DNA from: Axinella damicornis
Taxonomy: Eukaryota > Porifera > Demospongiae > Axinellida > Axinellidae
DNA: 64,000 nt
Direction of reading: 5' to 3'
Assembly (NCBI GenBank): GCA_963931865.1
Contig: OZ007505.1
Span: 18,865,139-18,929,138, forward strand
Below the pieces are notes generated by a model. That model saw only the letters and a list, made by a program, of their open reading frames with translations. It made no database searches and was not told the origin of the DNA. Made by a program: the position numbers and the translations under genes. This document shows positions 1-11,146 of this stretch, piece after piece (the first letter of the stretch is position 1; each line of letters begins with the position of its first letter).

Positions 1-3000
1 ACAACTCAGCTGCACGTTATGGTGGAGGAATTGCTGCACTGCACAGCACTCTCATGAATTTCAGCGGTAAAAGTATTTTCATGAACAACTCAGCTGACTT
101 TGGTGGAGGAATTGATGCCCAGAGCAGCACCACTCTAAACTTCAGTGGAGGAAGTACTTTCAGAAACAACTCAGCAAGTTATGGCGGAGGCATTTGTGCA
201 GGCCCCAACACTCTCCTGAATTTCAATGGTAACAGTACTTTCAAGAACAATTATGCTGCTGTAGCTGGTGGGGGGATTGTTATATTTCACCACAACATTC
301 TGAATTTCACTGGTGACATTAATTTCACACACAATTTGGCTTTAGCTGGTGGAGGTATGAGTGTAATGTACAGTACCATGATATCCACTGGTAATTGTCT
401 TTTCACAAACAACTCAGCTATTGGATATGGTGGAGGGATGTATGTCCTCTACAGCACTCTGTACCTCATTGGAAATGGTGTTTTTGGTAATAACTTGGCT
501 AGAGTTGGTGGAGGAATCTATGCAACAGTGAGTTCTCTGAGTGTCGGTGGAAACAGTTCAGACATCATAGGGAAACATAGCGGAGGCGGCACTTTGTGCA
601 CATCACTTTTCATGAAAAATTCAGCACTAATCCATGGAGGAGCCGTGTACACAGAAGACAGCTTTTTAACTTTTCAGGGAGATAGCATTTTTAGCAGTAA
701 CTCAGCAAACTACTCTGCTGGAGGAATTTATTCTAAGAACACCACTCTCAGGTTCAATGGAAGCACCAGTTTCACTTCCAACTCAGGACAGTTGCTAGGT
801 GGAGGGATCTACGGGTTGGGGACATTGCTCTACTTTACCGGAAACAGCAGCTTCACAGCAAACACTGCTACAAGGGGTGGGGGAGAGTATCTGGTAAATT
901 CATTCAACATCCTCTCTCAGAATGCGTCTGTCACTATGGATGGTAACAATGCAACAGAGTATGGAGGAGGAGTGTACGTGGAGGATTCTGATCCCATTTC
1001 CTACTGTTTTCCTAACATTGTCAATCTGGAGAGCTGTCTCTTTCAAGTTGATGGGCTGCTTCAGACTTCTGTTGATCAATTGGTTCCGATCTTTTTTGAT
1101 CCAGCAGTTATTTTGCAATCAAATGAATTCCATGCGATTAGAGCATTCCTCAACGTCAGCATACACTTTTGTAGCAACTATGCACAGAAAGCAGGCAGTG
1201 CAGTGTACGGTGGTTCAGTAGACAGTTGTGCCATGGACTTGGTGTACAATACTACTTCAGTGCAAGGCATAGCTAGATTTAACTGGCAGGTTCCAAATTT
1301 GGAACTGGAACCAAACAGCATTTCTTCTGATCCATTTCAAGTCTGTCTGTGTAAAGATGGGGTGCTAAACTGCAACACTCCAGAATTGGATAGGCAAATG
1401 CAAGTGTATCCAGGTCAGCTGCTCAAACTTTCTGTGGTTGCAACTGGACAGAGAGATGGAACTGTTCCCGCAGTAGTTCGAGCATTCTTCCATGGCACAG
1501 ATAAATATGCCTCAGTGCCACAATTCCAAGACACCCAAAATGTGTCAAATATCTGCACTGAACTTTACTACAAAGTGCATTCATCAGCTACAAACAACAG
1601 TGCTACATTAGTACTGTATGCAGACGGACCGTGTTCAACTAATGGTAAACTCCTACACATCTCCTTAAAGTTTCATGACTGCCCTCATGGTTTTAGCCTG
1701 AATCCATCTGAGGGGATCTGTGAGTGTGAGCCACGGCTTCAGAAGTACACGACCAGATGCAACATAACAAAAAGAACACTAGAACGCAATGGAGAGTTCT
1801 GGGTGGGATATGACAACATCTCTGAAGGACTAATTCTTCACCCACACTGCCCATTTGATTACTGTGCATAAGGCCACGTCAAATTCACTCTCAATGCTAC
1901 AGACAAACAATGTGATAATAATAGGTCAGGTCTCTTGTGTGGAGAGTGCAAATCAGGCTATAGCCTAGCGCTTGGTAGCTCTAAGTGCTTGCTGTGTTCC
2001 AACATTTAAATATTGCTAATCATTCCATTCGCACTGGCTGGGATTGCTCTAGTACTCCTGCTGCTAATTTGCAAGCTCACAGTTGCAACTGGAACCATTA
2101 ATGGTCTGATCTTCTATGCAAACATTGTTGCAGTCAATCGTTCAATCTTCTTCCCTGCCAATGAAGCCAACATTCTAACAGTTTTCATTGCCTGGGTTAA
2201 CCTAGACTTAGGTGTTGAGACTTGCTTCTTTCATGGAATGGATGCATATCTTAAAACATGGCTACAGTTCGTCTTTCCTCTGTATGTTTGGAGCTTAGTG
2301 GGCCTGATGATAATGGCTAGTAGATACTCCCCAAGGATTACAAGAGTTTTTGGCTCCAATCCAGTTGCAGTTCTGGCAACCCTCTTCCTCCTCTCCTATG
2401 CAAAGCTATTTCGTGCCATTATTGCTGCACTGTGTTTCACATTCCTGGATTATCCCGATGAGGTGCGAGTTGTTGTCTGGCTGCATGATGGGAACATCCT
2501 GTACATTCACGGCAAGCACATTGCCCTGTTTCTAGCAGCTTTGCTAGCATTTCTGCTCTTTTTTCTTCCCTACACCATCCTCCTCACTGTGGGACAGTGG
2601 CTTCGAGCAAATTCCAATCGAAGGTTCTTCCGTTGGATCAACAGTCCCAGAATAAATCCTTTTCTTGATGCTTACTATGCACCATATAGAGATCAACATC
2701 GCTATTGGACTGGACTGATGCTTTGCCTTCGCTGTGTTCTCTATCCTGTATTGGTTTTGCTTTCCCTTGTGTCCGCTGATCCCAGTCATAATCTTCTGGC
2801 AATTCAAGCTGCAGTTATTGCACTCCTTACTTTAATCCATTTCACTGGCTTGATATACCACAAGTTGTACCTTGATGTTCTTGAAGCCTCTTTCATTCTC
2901 AACCTAGGCATTCTTGCAGCTGCCACTTACTCTGTGAGGCTCGCTGAAATCCAAGAAAGCCAGGCAGCTGTTACCTACGTTTCAGTTGGTATAGCATTTG

Positions 3001-3305
3001 TTACCTTTGTTGGGGTCCTAGTCTACCACATGTATCAGCGAGTGTGGCCAAAACTGCAGCAAATATCCCATCAGTTACGCCACAACAAGGAGCATCAGAG
3101 TGAGAATTTTGATGATTCAGAAGCAGTTACTGACAACCAACCACAAGTTACAAGTGCTCCCACCATGACCATTGTTGAGTGTCCAAGTCCAAAGCAACTT
3201 ATATCCACTGACAGTGATTCCAGCAAATCTCAAACTGTCATTACTCCCACAAACTTCATTGAGCTTCGAGAACCACTCAACTTGATTGATACCAGTGATC
3301 ACTGA
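1..3305 (+). pseudogene. A1: PMP-repeat multipass membrane protein, A-type, 5' end outside window, two nonsense codons
   Basis: The reading frame is open from base 3 and matches A2 at a constant offset of 18,661 bases with no net indel over 3.3 kb. It encodes the later PMP-type repeats (GGGI and FxxN motifs), the Cys-rich module, the multipass membrane domain and the complete tail. Two codons are broken: TCA to TAA at 1869-1871 and TAC to TAA at 2007-2009. Both lie between ectodomain and first membrane segment, and the frame is intact before and after them. Translation of this copy would give an ectodomain without membrane anchor; the downstream part alone (ATG at 2013) lacks a signal peptide. 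Either it is a very young pseudogene, a soluble form, or the stops are sequence errors. A2 and A3 have sense codons at both sites. The start and signal peptide lie left of the window. Confidence 0.85.
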
Positions 3306-3724
3306 GGTGATGGTATCTTAAGTTGCCGAGATAGTGCGTGGCTGTAGGAATAATTATAACTCTAGGTAGTTATGCTTGTACTTTTGAGTTGATTCCGTTC
3401 TTTTTCTTAGTTGGTGATAATTTGCTCTCTTGTGCATCTTAGTCATTTATTTTCCAGTGATTGTTAAGCAGCTAATGAAACACGTTTGTGTATTGCTGTC
3501 GTGTGTGAGAATTATGGTACCACCTCTAATTGTGGCCCAGTTACTGTAATCTTTAAATTTGGGGTAAGAATATACACCAAGCAGTTGCATTACAAACTAT
3601 AATTTGATGTGATTGGAGAGTAATTTTAAAAAAAACAATCAGTCATTCAAATTATATATTACTCAATTCATCAATTAGAAAATAAAAATACTCAAGAAAG
3701 CTAAGACCAGACCAGTTTTGCAAG

Positions 3725-4905
3725 TGTAAGGAATGAGGAAAGCAATGTTTGTTTTCTTTCAGAACCTCACAATAAGAAGTTTTGATTCTAATGCATCGGT
3801 GCAAGCAAACTTATCCATCCCATGTGTTCACTTCAGTGATAATGTCACAACCTGGTTACGGGTTACAGTTTGCAATTGCGCATGCGCGGTGCGCGCTTGC
3901 GGTTTACAGTCAACAGTGAAATGTGCGCGCGACTTTGGCGTCAGTTTTTTTATCGCTGAACTTACATATATAGTACATCTAACCGTATATTAGACTGGAT
4001 TTCAATTCTACGAAGAAAGGGGCAGGGCGGCTCGAAAAGTTTTACCGAGATAAACATCCTGTTCGTGAGATACTGTGCGTTCTACTTGCCTGATCTGGCG
4101 AAAAGCGAATGGCTTTGTGGTATGAACGACCATCACTCGTTTTTCCAACGGCAGCGAAGCGAAGTCGCTCCGAGCCGCCCTCCAGTCAGTTGAAAACTTC
4201 CCATGGCTGCTGCCAAGCTGGCCTGTTAGCCCTTTCTGATTGCAAAATCTGACGCCAAAAATCGCCAACTCGACCTTGAACTTTGATGCCACTGCCCGTG
4301 TTGGCATGTTGTACTCAGGCGCTAAGATCATACCAGCTAGAAGGTACTCGTATTGCTGTTATACCTCGTTTTTGTTGCGTGTCTCTAGCTAGTTCCTGCA
4401 CGGAGGGACAAAGGTAACTTGTACGTTATGTATATTTAATGAGCACACGGTATCCCGTAACCTTATAGATCAGACACGCTCAGCTATAGCTAATTCTTCT
4501 TGAATAGCTTGAACCTGATGACATCCTGTGTGCAGAGACAGACTATTGATGTCCCTTGATATTACAGCCAGGATGCTAAGCAAGAAATGCTATACATATT
4601 TCCCCATCTCTGACAAGAAAATCTTCAATCTTTCTATCAAAACTGGTAAGAAATCAAATTTATATTCCTCTTCCAAAATTTGGTGACAAAATAAATGAAA
4701 CCTGGCTGACTGATATATATAGAGCAGCAGGTAAAGTCAGCTACTTCTGAGTGCAATGGATTGTGTTACATTTCCTTCTAGAGGTCCATGCAGTGGAAAA
4801 GGCATCCGTTTAAAATTATATCAGTCTAGATCTAATCTTCTCAGCCAATAGCTCTGTGGGGCTGTTGTCAGCTTTCTGATAGCTTTGATAACAGGTTACA
4901 ACTGC
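3725..4905 (+). mobile_element. Decayed LINE-like reverse-transcriptase remnant, interrupted
   Basis: The segment aligns by eye with the better preserved remnant at 52790-53780: the TTTCTTTCAGAACCTCAC start, the GCCAGGATGCTAAG block and the later block containing GAGTGCAATGGATTGTG and CCAATAGCTCTGTGGGGCTG. No frame is open. The 3854-4462 element splits it. Assignment to a LINE rests on the 52.8-kb copy, where RT-like residues can be read. Confidence 0.5.
3854..4462. mobile_element. 609-bp non-autonomous DNA transposon (GGTTACGGG termini)
   Basis: The ends are inverted: GGTTACGGGTTAC on the left and the complement of GGTTACGGGATAC on the right (12 of 13 match). The equivalent places after A2 (about 22612) and A3 (about 40210) lack this sequence and read straight through ACAACCTCCTTATAG, so it is an insertion specific to this module. 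It is richer in CpG and G+C than its surroundings. A 107-codon minus-strand frame inside shows no recognisable domain. Superfamily is uncertain; any target duplication is at most three bases (CCT). Confidence 0.7.
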
Positions 4906-5590
4906 AGTCTTCCAATGACAATGTATAGTTTTGTAGTATAGTATAGTACAATTTTGTGGCACTAACGACCTCTTTAATACATGTCCATGCACACAATGTG
5001 TATAGTAAACATGTGATGGTAGAAATAGGTGCATGCACAGTAATGAGTAGCTACTGCTTGAAATGCTAGCCTTGGTTTTGTTAGTGCTCAGACCATGTCA
5101 GATCAGTCTGAGATATCTATGTCTCCTTGGAGAGATGACTGGCAATGATTACCAAGGAGAACTGCACATCTTTGCATGCCAGCGTTCAACACTTTGCAAC
5201 TAATCAGAATAGACTGTTGCTAAAAGAGCTGTTATCGATGATTTTCTGCTTTAGAATCCCCACTGAAATTAATGATCAATTTTTTTGTGAGTCATCATGC
5301 ACGTACAATCTCTAAAGCCCTGAACTATATAAACTATACAGATTCCTGTACAATGCCAGTAGCAACAAGTAGCTACTGCATGTCAACTGATAACTAAAAA
5401 GAGCAAAATTAACTTCAAGCTTCGACCACACTTAGCACACTAAATAAGTATCTGAAAGTTGGCTCACTACACACTCACGCCACAATATTATGCTCTACAT
5501 ATAATTCTTGGGGTGGGGGGGAAGGATCTAATAAGGTACAGTACACTCTTGATATGTAGCTATGTGTATCTGTGTGTAGTCTCCCTTCTC

Positions 5591-8500
5591 TCATGGGTCA
5601 TTTGTGTTGATCAATTCAAGTGGCTCTCGGAGTTCAGTGAAGTTTGTGGTGGGAGGAATCAAAGGTTGTGATTTGTTATTATTTGGGTTGACCAAGTCAA
5701 CTGGGTCTTGAAATTCAATAAGGTTTGATGGGGAAGCAATTGACAAAGGCTGGGCTCTCATTGAAGTGTCAATTAGGTCAAGTGTCTCTGGATGTGGACG
5801 TTCTATGACGGTCATGGTGGGAGCAGTCAGTGTGTGAGCTTCATCCGCTTCATCCTCTGAACTGTTGTCAATGTACATCTCTCTTGACTCAGGGTGACGC
5901 AATTGGTTCATTTTCAGCTGGAATTTGGGCCAAACTTGCTGGTAAGCGTGGTAGAGGAGTACCCCAATGAAGGTGGCAAATGCTATACCAACAGATGTGT
6001 ATGCAACAGCAGCCTGGCTAACTGGCACTACAGCAAGTTTCACATAGTAGGTGGCTCCTGCAAGAATGCCCAGGTTGAGGATGAATGAGATTTCAAGGAT
6101 ATCAAGATACAACTTTTTGTATATCAAACCAGTAAAGTGGGTCAGTGTGAGAAGCCCAATCACTGCAGTTACAATAACCAGAAGATTGAGACTTGGATCA
6201 GCGTGAGTGTTGAAGGCAAATACCAGCAACAGAGTGCAGCGAAGACAGAGCATCAGTCCAGTCCAGTAACGATGTTGATCTCTATATGGTGCATGGTAAG
6301 CATCCAGGAATGGCTTTATTCTGGGATTGTTGATCCAGTGGAAAAACCTTCGATTGGACTTTGCTTGAAGCCACTGCCCCACAGTGAGGAGGAGGGTGTA
6401 GGGAAAAAAGAGGATCAGAAGTGTCAGCAAAGCAACCGGAAAGAGGGCAATGTGCTTGCCATGAAGGTATCGGATGTTGCCATCATGCAGCCAGACAGCA
6501 ACCTGCACATCATTGGGATAATCAAGAAATGTGACGAATAATGAAGCAATGATGGTACGCAGGAGCTTTGCATAGGACAGAAGGAAGAGTGTTGCTAGAA
6601 CTGCAACTGGATTGGAGCCAAACAACCTCGCAATTCTTGAGGAGTAGTTACTGCCAATTATTATCAGTCCCACTAAGCTCCATATGTATAGAGGGAAGAT
6701 ATACTGTAACCAAGTCTTAGCATATGCATCCATTCCATCATAAAAGCAAGTTTCAATCCCCAAGTCCAGGTTAAGCCAGGCTATGAATACTGTCAGAATG
6801 TTGGTTTGGTTGGGTGGGAAGAAGATAGCACGATTGACTGCAACAATGTTTGCATAGAAGATCAGGCCATTGATAGTTCCAGCTGCAACTGTGAGCTTGC
6901 AAATGAGCAGAAAGAGGACTAGAGTTATTCCAGCCAGAGCAAATGGGAAGAGCAGCAATATGTGAAGGTTGGAACACTGTATACATTTAGAGCTACCAAG
7001 AGCAAGGCTGAGACCCAATTTGCACTCTCCACATAAGAGACCTGACCTGCTGTTTTCACACTGCAAGTCTGAATTGTTGAGAGGGAAACTGATGCGGTCT
7101 GTGGCTGGCTTGCAATAGTCAAATGGGCAGTGTGGGTGGAGAATCAATGCTTGGGAGTAATTGTCATACCCCACCCAGAACTCTCCCTCACGACTTAGTG
7201 TTCCTTCTGTGATGTTACATCCGGTGGTATACTTCTGAAGCCTTGGTTCACATACACACATCATCTCCGATGAATTCAAAGTAAATCCAGGGGGACAGGG
7301 AAGAAACTGGAAAGACATATTAAAAACAATTCCATCGGTTCCACATGGGCCATCTGCATACAGTACTAGCGTAGCAGTCTTGTTGACAGCTGATGAACGT
7401 ATCTGATAGTATAGATCAGTACAGTCTGCTTTCACATTCTGAGTATCTTGGAATTGAGCTAATGAGGTATTTCCATCTGCCTCGGCAAAAAATGCTCGAA
7501 CGACAGCTGGAACAACCCCATCTCTCTGTCCAGTTGCAACTACAGGAAGGTGGAACAGTTCACCTGGGTACGATTGTCCAATGTGTTCTGTAATACTGCA
7601 ATCTGCGATTCCATATTCACACATGCAAACTTGTAAGGGATCAGAAGAAATACTGTTCGGTTCCTTCTGCAGTTCCATATTTAGTACATCCATAGATGGG
7701 TGATCAAAGAAACCTTTTCCCTTACTACTGCCATATTCAATATGAACATTGCAGTTGTCTAATGAACCACCATACACTGCACTCCCTGATATCCCTGCAT
7801 GATTGTTGTAGAAATATGAGTGGATGTTGAGGGATGCACGAATCGCAGCAGTGAGTGAATCATGAGGGAGCCTAATTTCCCCATAAACTTGGAAGAAGCA
7901 CCCCACATGTTTGTAAGATAAAGGAAAACAATATGAGAAAGGGTCGGAGTCCTCCACATACACGGCTCCTCCATACTCTGTTGCATTGTTGCTATCCATA
8001 GTGACAACTGTGTAACGAGAGAGGAAATTGAAGGAATCTACCAGATACTCTCCCCCACCCCTCGCAGCAGTGTTTGCTGTGAAACTGCTGTTTCCACTGA
8101 AGTAGATACTTGCTGCAAGTCCATACATTCCTCCACCTTGCAACTCTCCTGAGTTTGAGCTGAAATTGGTGTTTCCACTGAATTTCAAAGTGCTGTTCTC
8201 AGAGTAAATTCCTCCTCCATAGTACTGTGCTGAGTTGCCACTAAAGACGTTATGTCCTTCAAAACTTAAGCTACTGTCTTTTGTGTATACAGCTCCTCCA
8301 TGGATCAGTGCTGAATTATCCGTGAAAACTAAAAAATTGTAGCCTACACTATCTTTCCCAGTGGTGTCTCTACCATTTTCAGTAATGTCTAGAATGCATT
8401 TCCTTGTATAGATTGCTCCACCAAGAATTGCTGGGTTGCCTCTGAATGTAGTGTTACCACTGAAGTTCAGAGTGCTGTAGAGTGCCCATATTCCTCCACC

Positions 8501-11146
8501 CATTTGTTGTGCTGAGTTGTTTCGGTAAGCAGTGTTACCAGTGAAGTTCAGAGTGGTGTTCCACACAGATATTCCTCCACCATCTTCTGAATCAGCTGAG
8601 TTTTGTTTGAAAGTTGTGTTACCAGTGAAGATCAAAATGCTGTCTGATGTGATGATTCCTCCACCACTTTCTTCTGCTGAGTTGCTTTGGAAAGCTGTGT
8701 TACCAGTGAACTTCAAACTGCTGTCTGATGCGATGATTCCTCCACCACTTTCTTCTGCTGTGTTATTTCTGACAGTAGTGTTACCAGTGAACTTCAAACT
8801 GCTGTCTAATGCGATGATTCCTCCACCACTTTCCCCTGCTGAGTTGCTTTGGAATGTTGTATCACCAGTGAAGTTAAGAGTGCTGTTACTTATATGAATT
8901 CCTCCACCATATTCTGAATAGGCTGAGTTGCTTTGGAAAGCTGTGTTACCAGTGAACTTCAAACTGCTGTCTAATGTGATGATTCCTCCACCACTTTCTT
9001 CTGCTGTGTTATTTCTGACAGTAGTGTTACCAGTGAACTTCAAACTGCTGTCTAATGTGATGATTCCTCCACCACTTTCTTCTGCTGTGTTATTTCTGAC
9101 AGTAGTGTTACCAGTGAACTTCAAACTGCTGTCTGATGCGATGATTCCTCCACCACTTTCTTCTGCTGAGTTGCTTTGGAAAGCTGTGTTACCAGTGAAC
9201 TTCAAACTGCTGTCTGATGTGATGATTCCTCCACCACTTTCCCCTGCTGAGTTGCTTTGGAATGTTGTATCACCAGTGAAGTTAAGAGTGCTGTTACTTA
9301 TATGAATTCCTCCACCATATTCTGAATAGGCTGAGTTGCTTTGGAAAGTTGTGTTACCAGTGAACTTCAAACTGCTGTCTGATGCGATGATTCCTCCACC
9401 ACTTTCTTCTGCTGAGTTGCTTTGGAAAGCTGTGTTACCAGTGAACTTCAAACTGCTGTCTGATGCGATGATTCCTCCACCACTTTCTTCTGCTGAGTTG
9501 CTTTGGAAAGCTGTGTTACCAGTGAACTTCAAACTGCTGTCTGATGTGACGATTCCTCCACCACTTTCCCCTGCTGAGTTGCTTTGGAATGTTGTATCAC
9601 CAGTGAAGTTAAGAGTGCTGTTACTTATATGAATTCCTCCACCATATTCTGAATAGGCTGAGTTGCTTTGGAAAGTTGTGTTACCAGTGAACTTCAAACT
9701 GCTGTCTGATGCAATGATTCCTCCACCACTTTCTTCTGCTGAGTTGCTTAGGAAAGCTGTGTTACCAGTGAACTTCAAACTGCTGTCTAATGTGATGATT
9801 CCTCCACCACTTTCTTCTGCTGTGTTATTTCTGACAGTAGTGTTACCAGTGAACTTCAAACTGCTGTCTAATGCGATGATTCCTCCACCACTTTCCCCTG
9901 CTGAGTTGCTTTGGAAAGTTGTGTTACCAGTGAACTTCAAACTGTTGTCTAATGTGATGATTCCTCCACCACTTTCTTCTGCCGAGCTATTTCTGACAGT
10001 AGTTTTACCAGTGAACTTCAAACTGCTGTCTAATGCGATGATTCCTCCACCACTTTCTCCTGCTGAGTTGCTATGGAAAGTTGTGCTTCCAGTGAACTTC
10101 AAACTGCTGTCTGATGCCCAGATTCCTCCACCACTTTCTTCCGCTGAGTTGCTTTGGAAAGTAGTGTTACCAGTGAAGTTTAAACTGCTTTCCAATGACA
10201 AGAATCCTCCACCGCTTGTGTCTGCTGAGTTGTCACTGAAAGTAGTGTTACCAATGAAGATCAAAGTGCTGTACATTGCTGTAATTCCTCCACCAAATAG
10301 TTTCGCTGAGTTGTTTCTGTAAGTTGTGTTACCAGTGAACTTCAAACTGCTGTCTGATGCCATGATTGCTCCACCGCTAACAATTTCTGCTGAGTTGTTT
10401 CTGAAAGTAGTTCTACCAGTGAAGTTGAGAGTGCTCTGCCATGCATATATTCCTCCACCATCTTCAGCTGAATTGCTTATAAATGTGCTGTTCTCAGCTT
10501 CGAATATCAAGATACTAGTGTTTGTGTGAATTGCTCCCCCTAAACAGATGCAGGTACGAATCCTGTCAGAGCACTTCCTACAGTTGTTTGTGAAACTATT
10601 GCTTCCCTTCAGAACCAGGCTGCTGTAGAACACCACAAGTGCAGTGCCAATGCTGTCCTGAAACAAGCAGTTGAGGATTCTTATGTCCTGTCCTAAATAC
10701 ACTGACACTCCATAGGCTGTCAGGTAATTGTATCTATGACCAACTGCACCCTTGCCGCAGGAGTTGAATGTCAAGCCATGAACTGTCACGTGCGATATGT
10801 TTCTGAATGTAAAACCAACCAATCCTTGGCACACAATCCTGCTTCCACTTGCTGTGTGACCATCTGCAGATGAGGTCTGTTGTGCATAGATCTCGAAATC
10901 ACTGACATTCTCCACTGTAAAGTTTACACTGAGGACGTGTTCCCCAGGCAGGAACAACAGTGTGGTGTTGGAGGTGAGCCAGTGGTGAGTTTGTTGTGCA
11001 TACTCTGAGAGGGTGAGGCAGGGGTTTGCAGGACATGGTCTGTTGGCAGTGGGTTTGACATAATGGGTGATGTGGTCAGAGCAGGTGGTGAATTGGACTA
11101 AGAGGGGTAGCAGTGTTGCCATGACGATCCTTGGTGATCCTGCCAT
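5591..11146 (-). CDS. B1: PMP-repeat multipass membrane protein, B-type (1851 aa)
   Basis: A single uninterrupted frame. Residues 1-23 form a signal peptide (MAGSPRIVMATLLPLLVQ...). Residues 24-190 are the conserved N-terminal domain (YVKPT, CLTLSEYAQQ, LFLPGEHVLSV). About 30 PMP-type repeats follow to roughly residue 1040, most 27 residues long, each with GGG[IF] and FxxN, as in the chlamydial Pmp repeat (Pfam Chlam_PMP), predicted to form a right-handed beta-helix. Residues about 1265-1390 are Cys-rich (CPPGF, LCGEC, GSSKCIQC). About 1395-1735 hold 8-10 hydrophobic segments, and 1735-1851 an acidic tail. Sequons (NFT, NTT, NNS) recur, fitting an extracellular glycosylated domain. The start is fixed by the signal peptide, shared with B2, B4 and B5. 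It faces A1 tail to tail. Likely a surface receptor or adhesin; function unproven. Confidence 0.88.
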   Translation of the reverse strand: MAGSPRIVMATLLPLLVQFTTCSDHITHYVKPTANRPCPANPCLTLSEYAQQTHHWLTSNTTLLFLPGEHVLSVNFTVENVSDFEIYAQQTSSADGHTASGSRIVCQGLVGFTFRNISHVTVHGLTFNSCGKGAVGHRYNYLTAYGVSVYLGQDIRILNCLFQDSIGTALVVFYSSLVLKGSNSFTNNCRKCSDRIRTCICLGGAIHTNTSILIFEAENSTFISNSAEDGGGIYAWQSTLNFTGRTTFRNNSAEIVSGGAIMASDSSLKFTGNTTYRNNSAKLFGGGITAMYSTLIFIGNTTFSDNSADTSGGGFLSLESSLNFTGNTTFQSNSAEESGGGIWASDSSLKFTGSTTFHSNSAGESGGGIIALDSSLKFTGKTTVRNSSAEESGGGIITLDNSLKFTGNTTFQSNSAGESGGGIIALDSSLKFTGNTTVRNNTAEESGGGIITLDSSLKFTGNTAFLSNSAEESGGGIIASDSSLKFTGNTTFQSNSAYSEYGGGIHISNSTLNFTGDTTFQSNSAGESGGGIVTSDSSLKFTGNTAFQSNSAEESGGGIIASDSSLKFTGNTAFQSNSAEESGGGIIASDSSLKFTGNTTFQSNSAYSEYGGGIHISNSTLNFTGDTTFQSNSAGESGGGIITSDSSLKFTGNTAFQSNSAEESGGGIIASDSSLKFTGNTTVRNNTAEESGGGIITLDSSLKFTGNTTVRNNTAEESGGGIITLDSSLKFTGNTAFQSNSAYSEYGGGIHISNSTLNFTGDTTFQSNSAGESGGGIIALDSSLKFTGNTTVRNNTAEESGGGIIASDSSLKFTGNTAFQSNSAEESGGGIITSDSILIFTGNTTFKQNSADSEDGGGISVWNTTLNFTGNTAYRNNSAQQMGGGIWALYSTLNFSGNTTFRGNPAILGGAIYTRKCILDITENGRDTTGKDSVGYNFLVFTDNSALIHGGAVYTKDSSLSFEGHNVFSGNSAQYYGGGIYSENSTLKFSGNTNFSSNSGELQGGGMYGLAASIYFSGNSSFTANTAARGGGEYLVDSFNFLSRYTVVTMDSNNATEYGGAVYVEDSDPFSYCFPLSYKHVGCFFQVYGEIRLPHDSLTAAIRASLNIHSYFYNNHAGISGSAVYGGSLDNCNVHIEYGSSKGKGFFDHPSMDVLNMELQKEPNSISSDPLQVCMCEYGIADCSITEHIGQSYPGELFHLPVVATGQRDGVVPAVVRAFFAEADGNTSLAQFQDTQNVKADCTDLYYQIRSSAVNKTATLVLYADGPCGTDGIVFNMSFQFLPCPPGFTLNSSEMMCVCEPRLQKYTTGCNITEGTLSREGEFWVGYDNYSQALILHPHCPFDYCKPATDRISFPLNNSDLQCENSRSGLLCGECKLGLSLALGSSKCIQCSNLHILLLFPFALAGITLVLFLLICKLTVAAGTINGLIFYANIVAVNRAIFFPPNQTNILTVFIAWLNLDLGIETCFYDGMDAYAKTWLQYIFPLYIWSLVGLIIIGSNYSSRIARLFGSNPVAVLATLFLLSYAKLLRTIIASLFVTFLDYPNDVQVAVWLHDGNIRYLHGKHIALFPVALLTLLILFFPYTLLLTVGQWLQAKSNRRFFHWINNPRIKPFLDAYHAPYRDQHRYWTGLMLCLRCTLLLVFAFNTHADPSLNLLVIVTAVIGLLTLTHFTGLIYKKLYLDILEISFILNLGILAGATYYVKLAVVPVSQAAVAYTSVGIAFATFIGVLLYHAYQQVWPKFQLKMNQLRHPESREMYIDNSSEDEADEAHTLTAPTMTVIERPHPETLDLIDTSMRAQPLSIASPSNLIEFQDPVDLVNPNNNKSQPLIPPTTNFTELREPLELINTNDP
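8440..10530 (-). repeat. 81-bp coding repeat array in B1, with higher-order periodicity
   Basis: Consecutive 81-bp units, each encoding a 27-residue repeat, differ at few bases. A variant 84-bp unit (GGGIHISN..., with one extra codon in YSEY) recurs at 8891, 9299 and 9626, that is 408 and 327 bases apart, equal to 4x81+84 and 3x81+84. This shows that blocks of four and five units were copied together. Confidence 0.88.

Larger units (their letters stand above)
3306..5590. other. Intergenic region between A1 and B1 3' ends
   Basis: This is the tail-to-tail spacer of the first A-B pair. The first 400 bases match the flanks after A2 and A3 and probably hold the A1 3' UTR (AATAAA-like site near 3681). 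It then holds decayed reverse-transcriptase sequence interrupted by a 609-bp insertion (3854-4462). The last 200 bases before B1 are the B 3' flank, with a short G-rich stretch near 5510-5520. I see no convincing gene here. Confidence 0.6.

Noticed and set aside
4008..4331. 107-codon minus-strand frame in the first intergenic region
   Set aside because: Lies wholly inside an inserted miniature element missing from the paralogous sites; no transposase or other motif recognised.
8440..10530. CRISPR array from regular 81-bp spacing
   Set aside because: Units are coding, contiguous and without unique spacers.
1..11146. Bacterial or chlamydial origin because of the Pmp-type repeats
   Set aside because: Genes are monocistronic, carry eukaryote-type signal peptides, sequons and multipass domains, and are surrounded by animal-type transposons and microsatellites. 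Pmp-like repeats occur widely outside Chlamydia.
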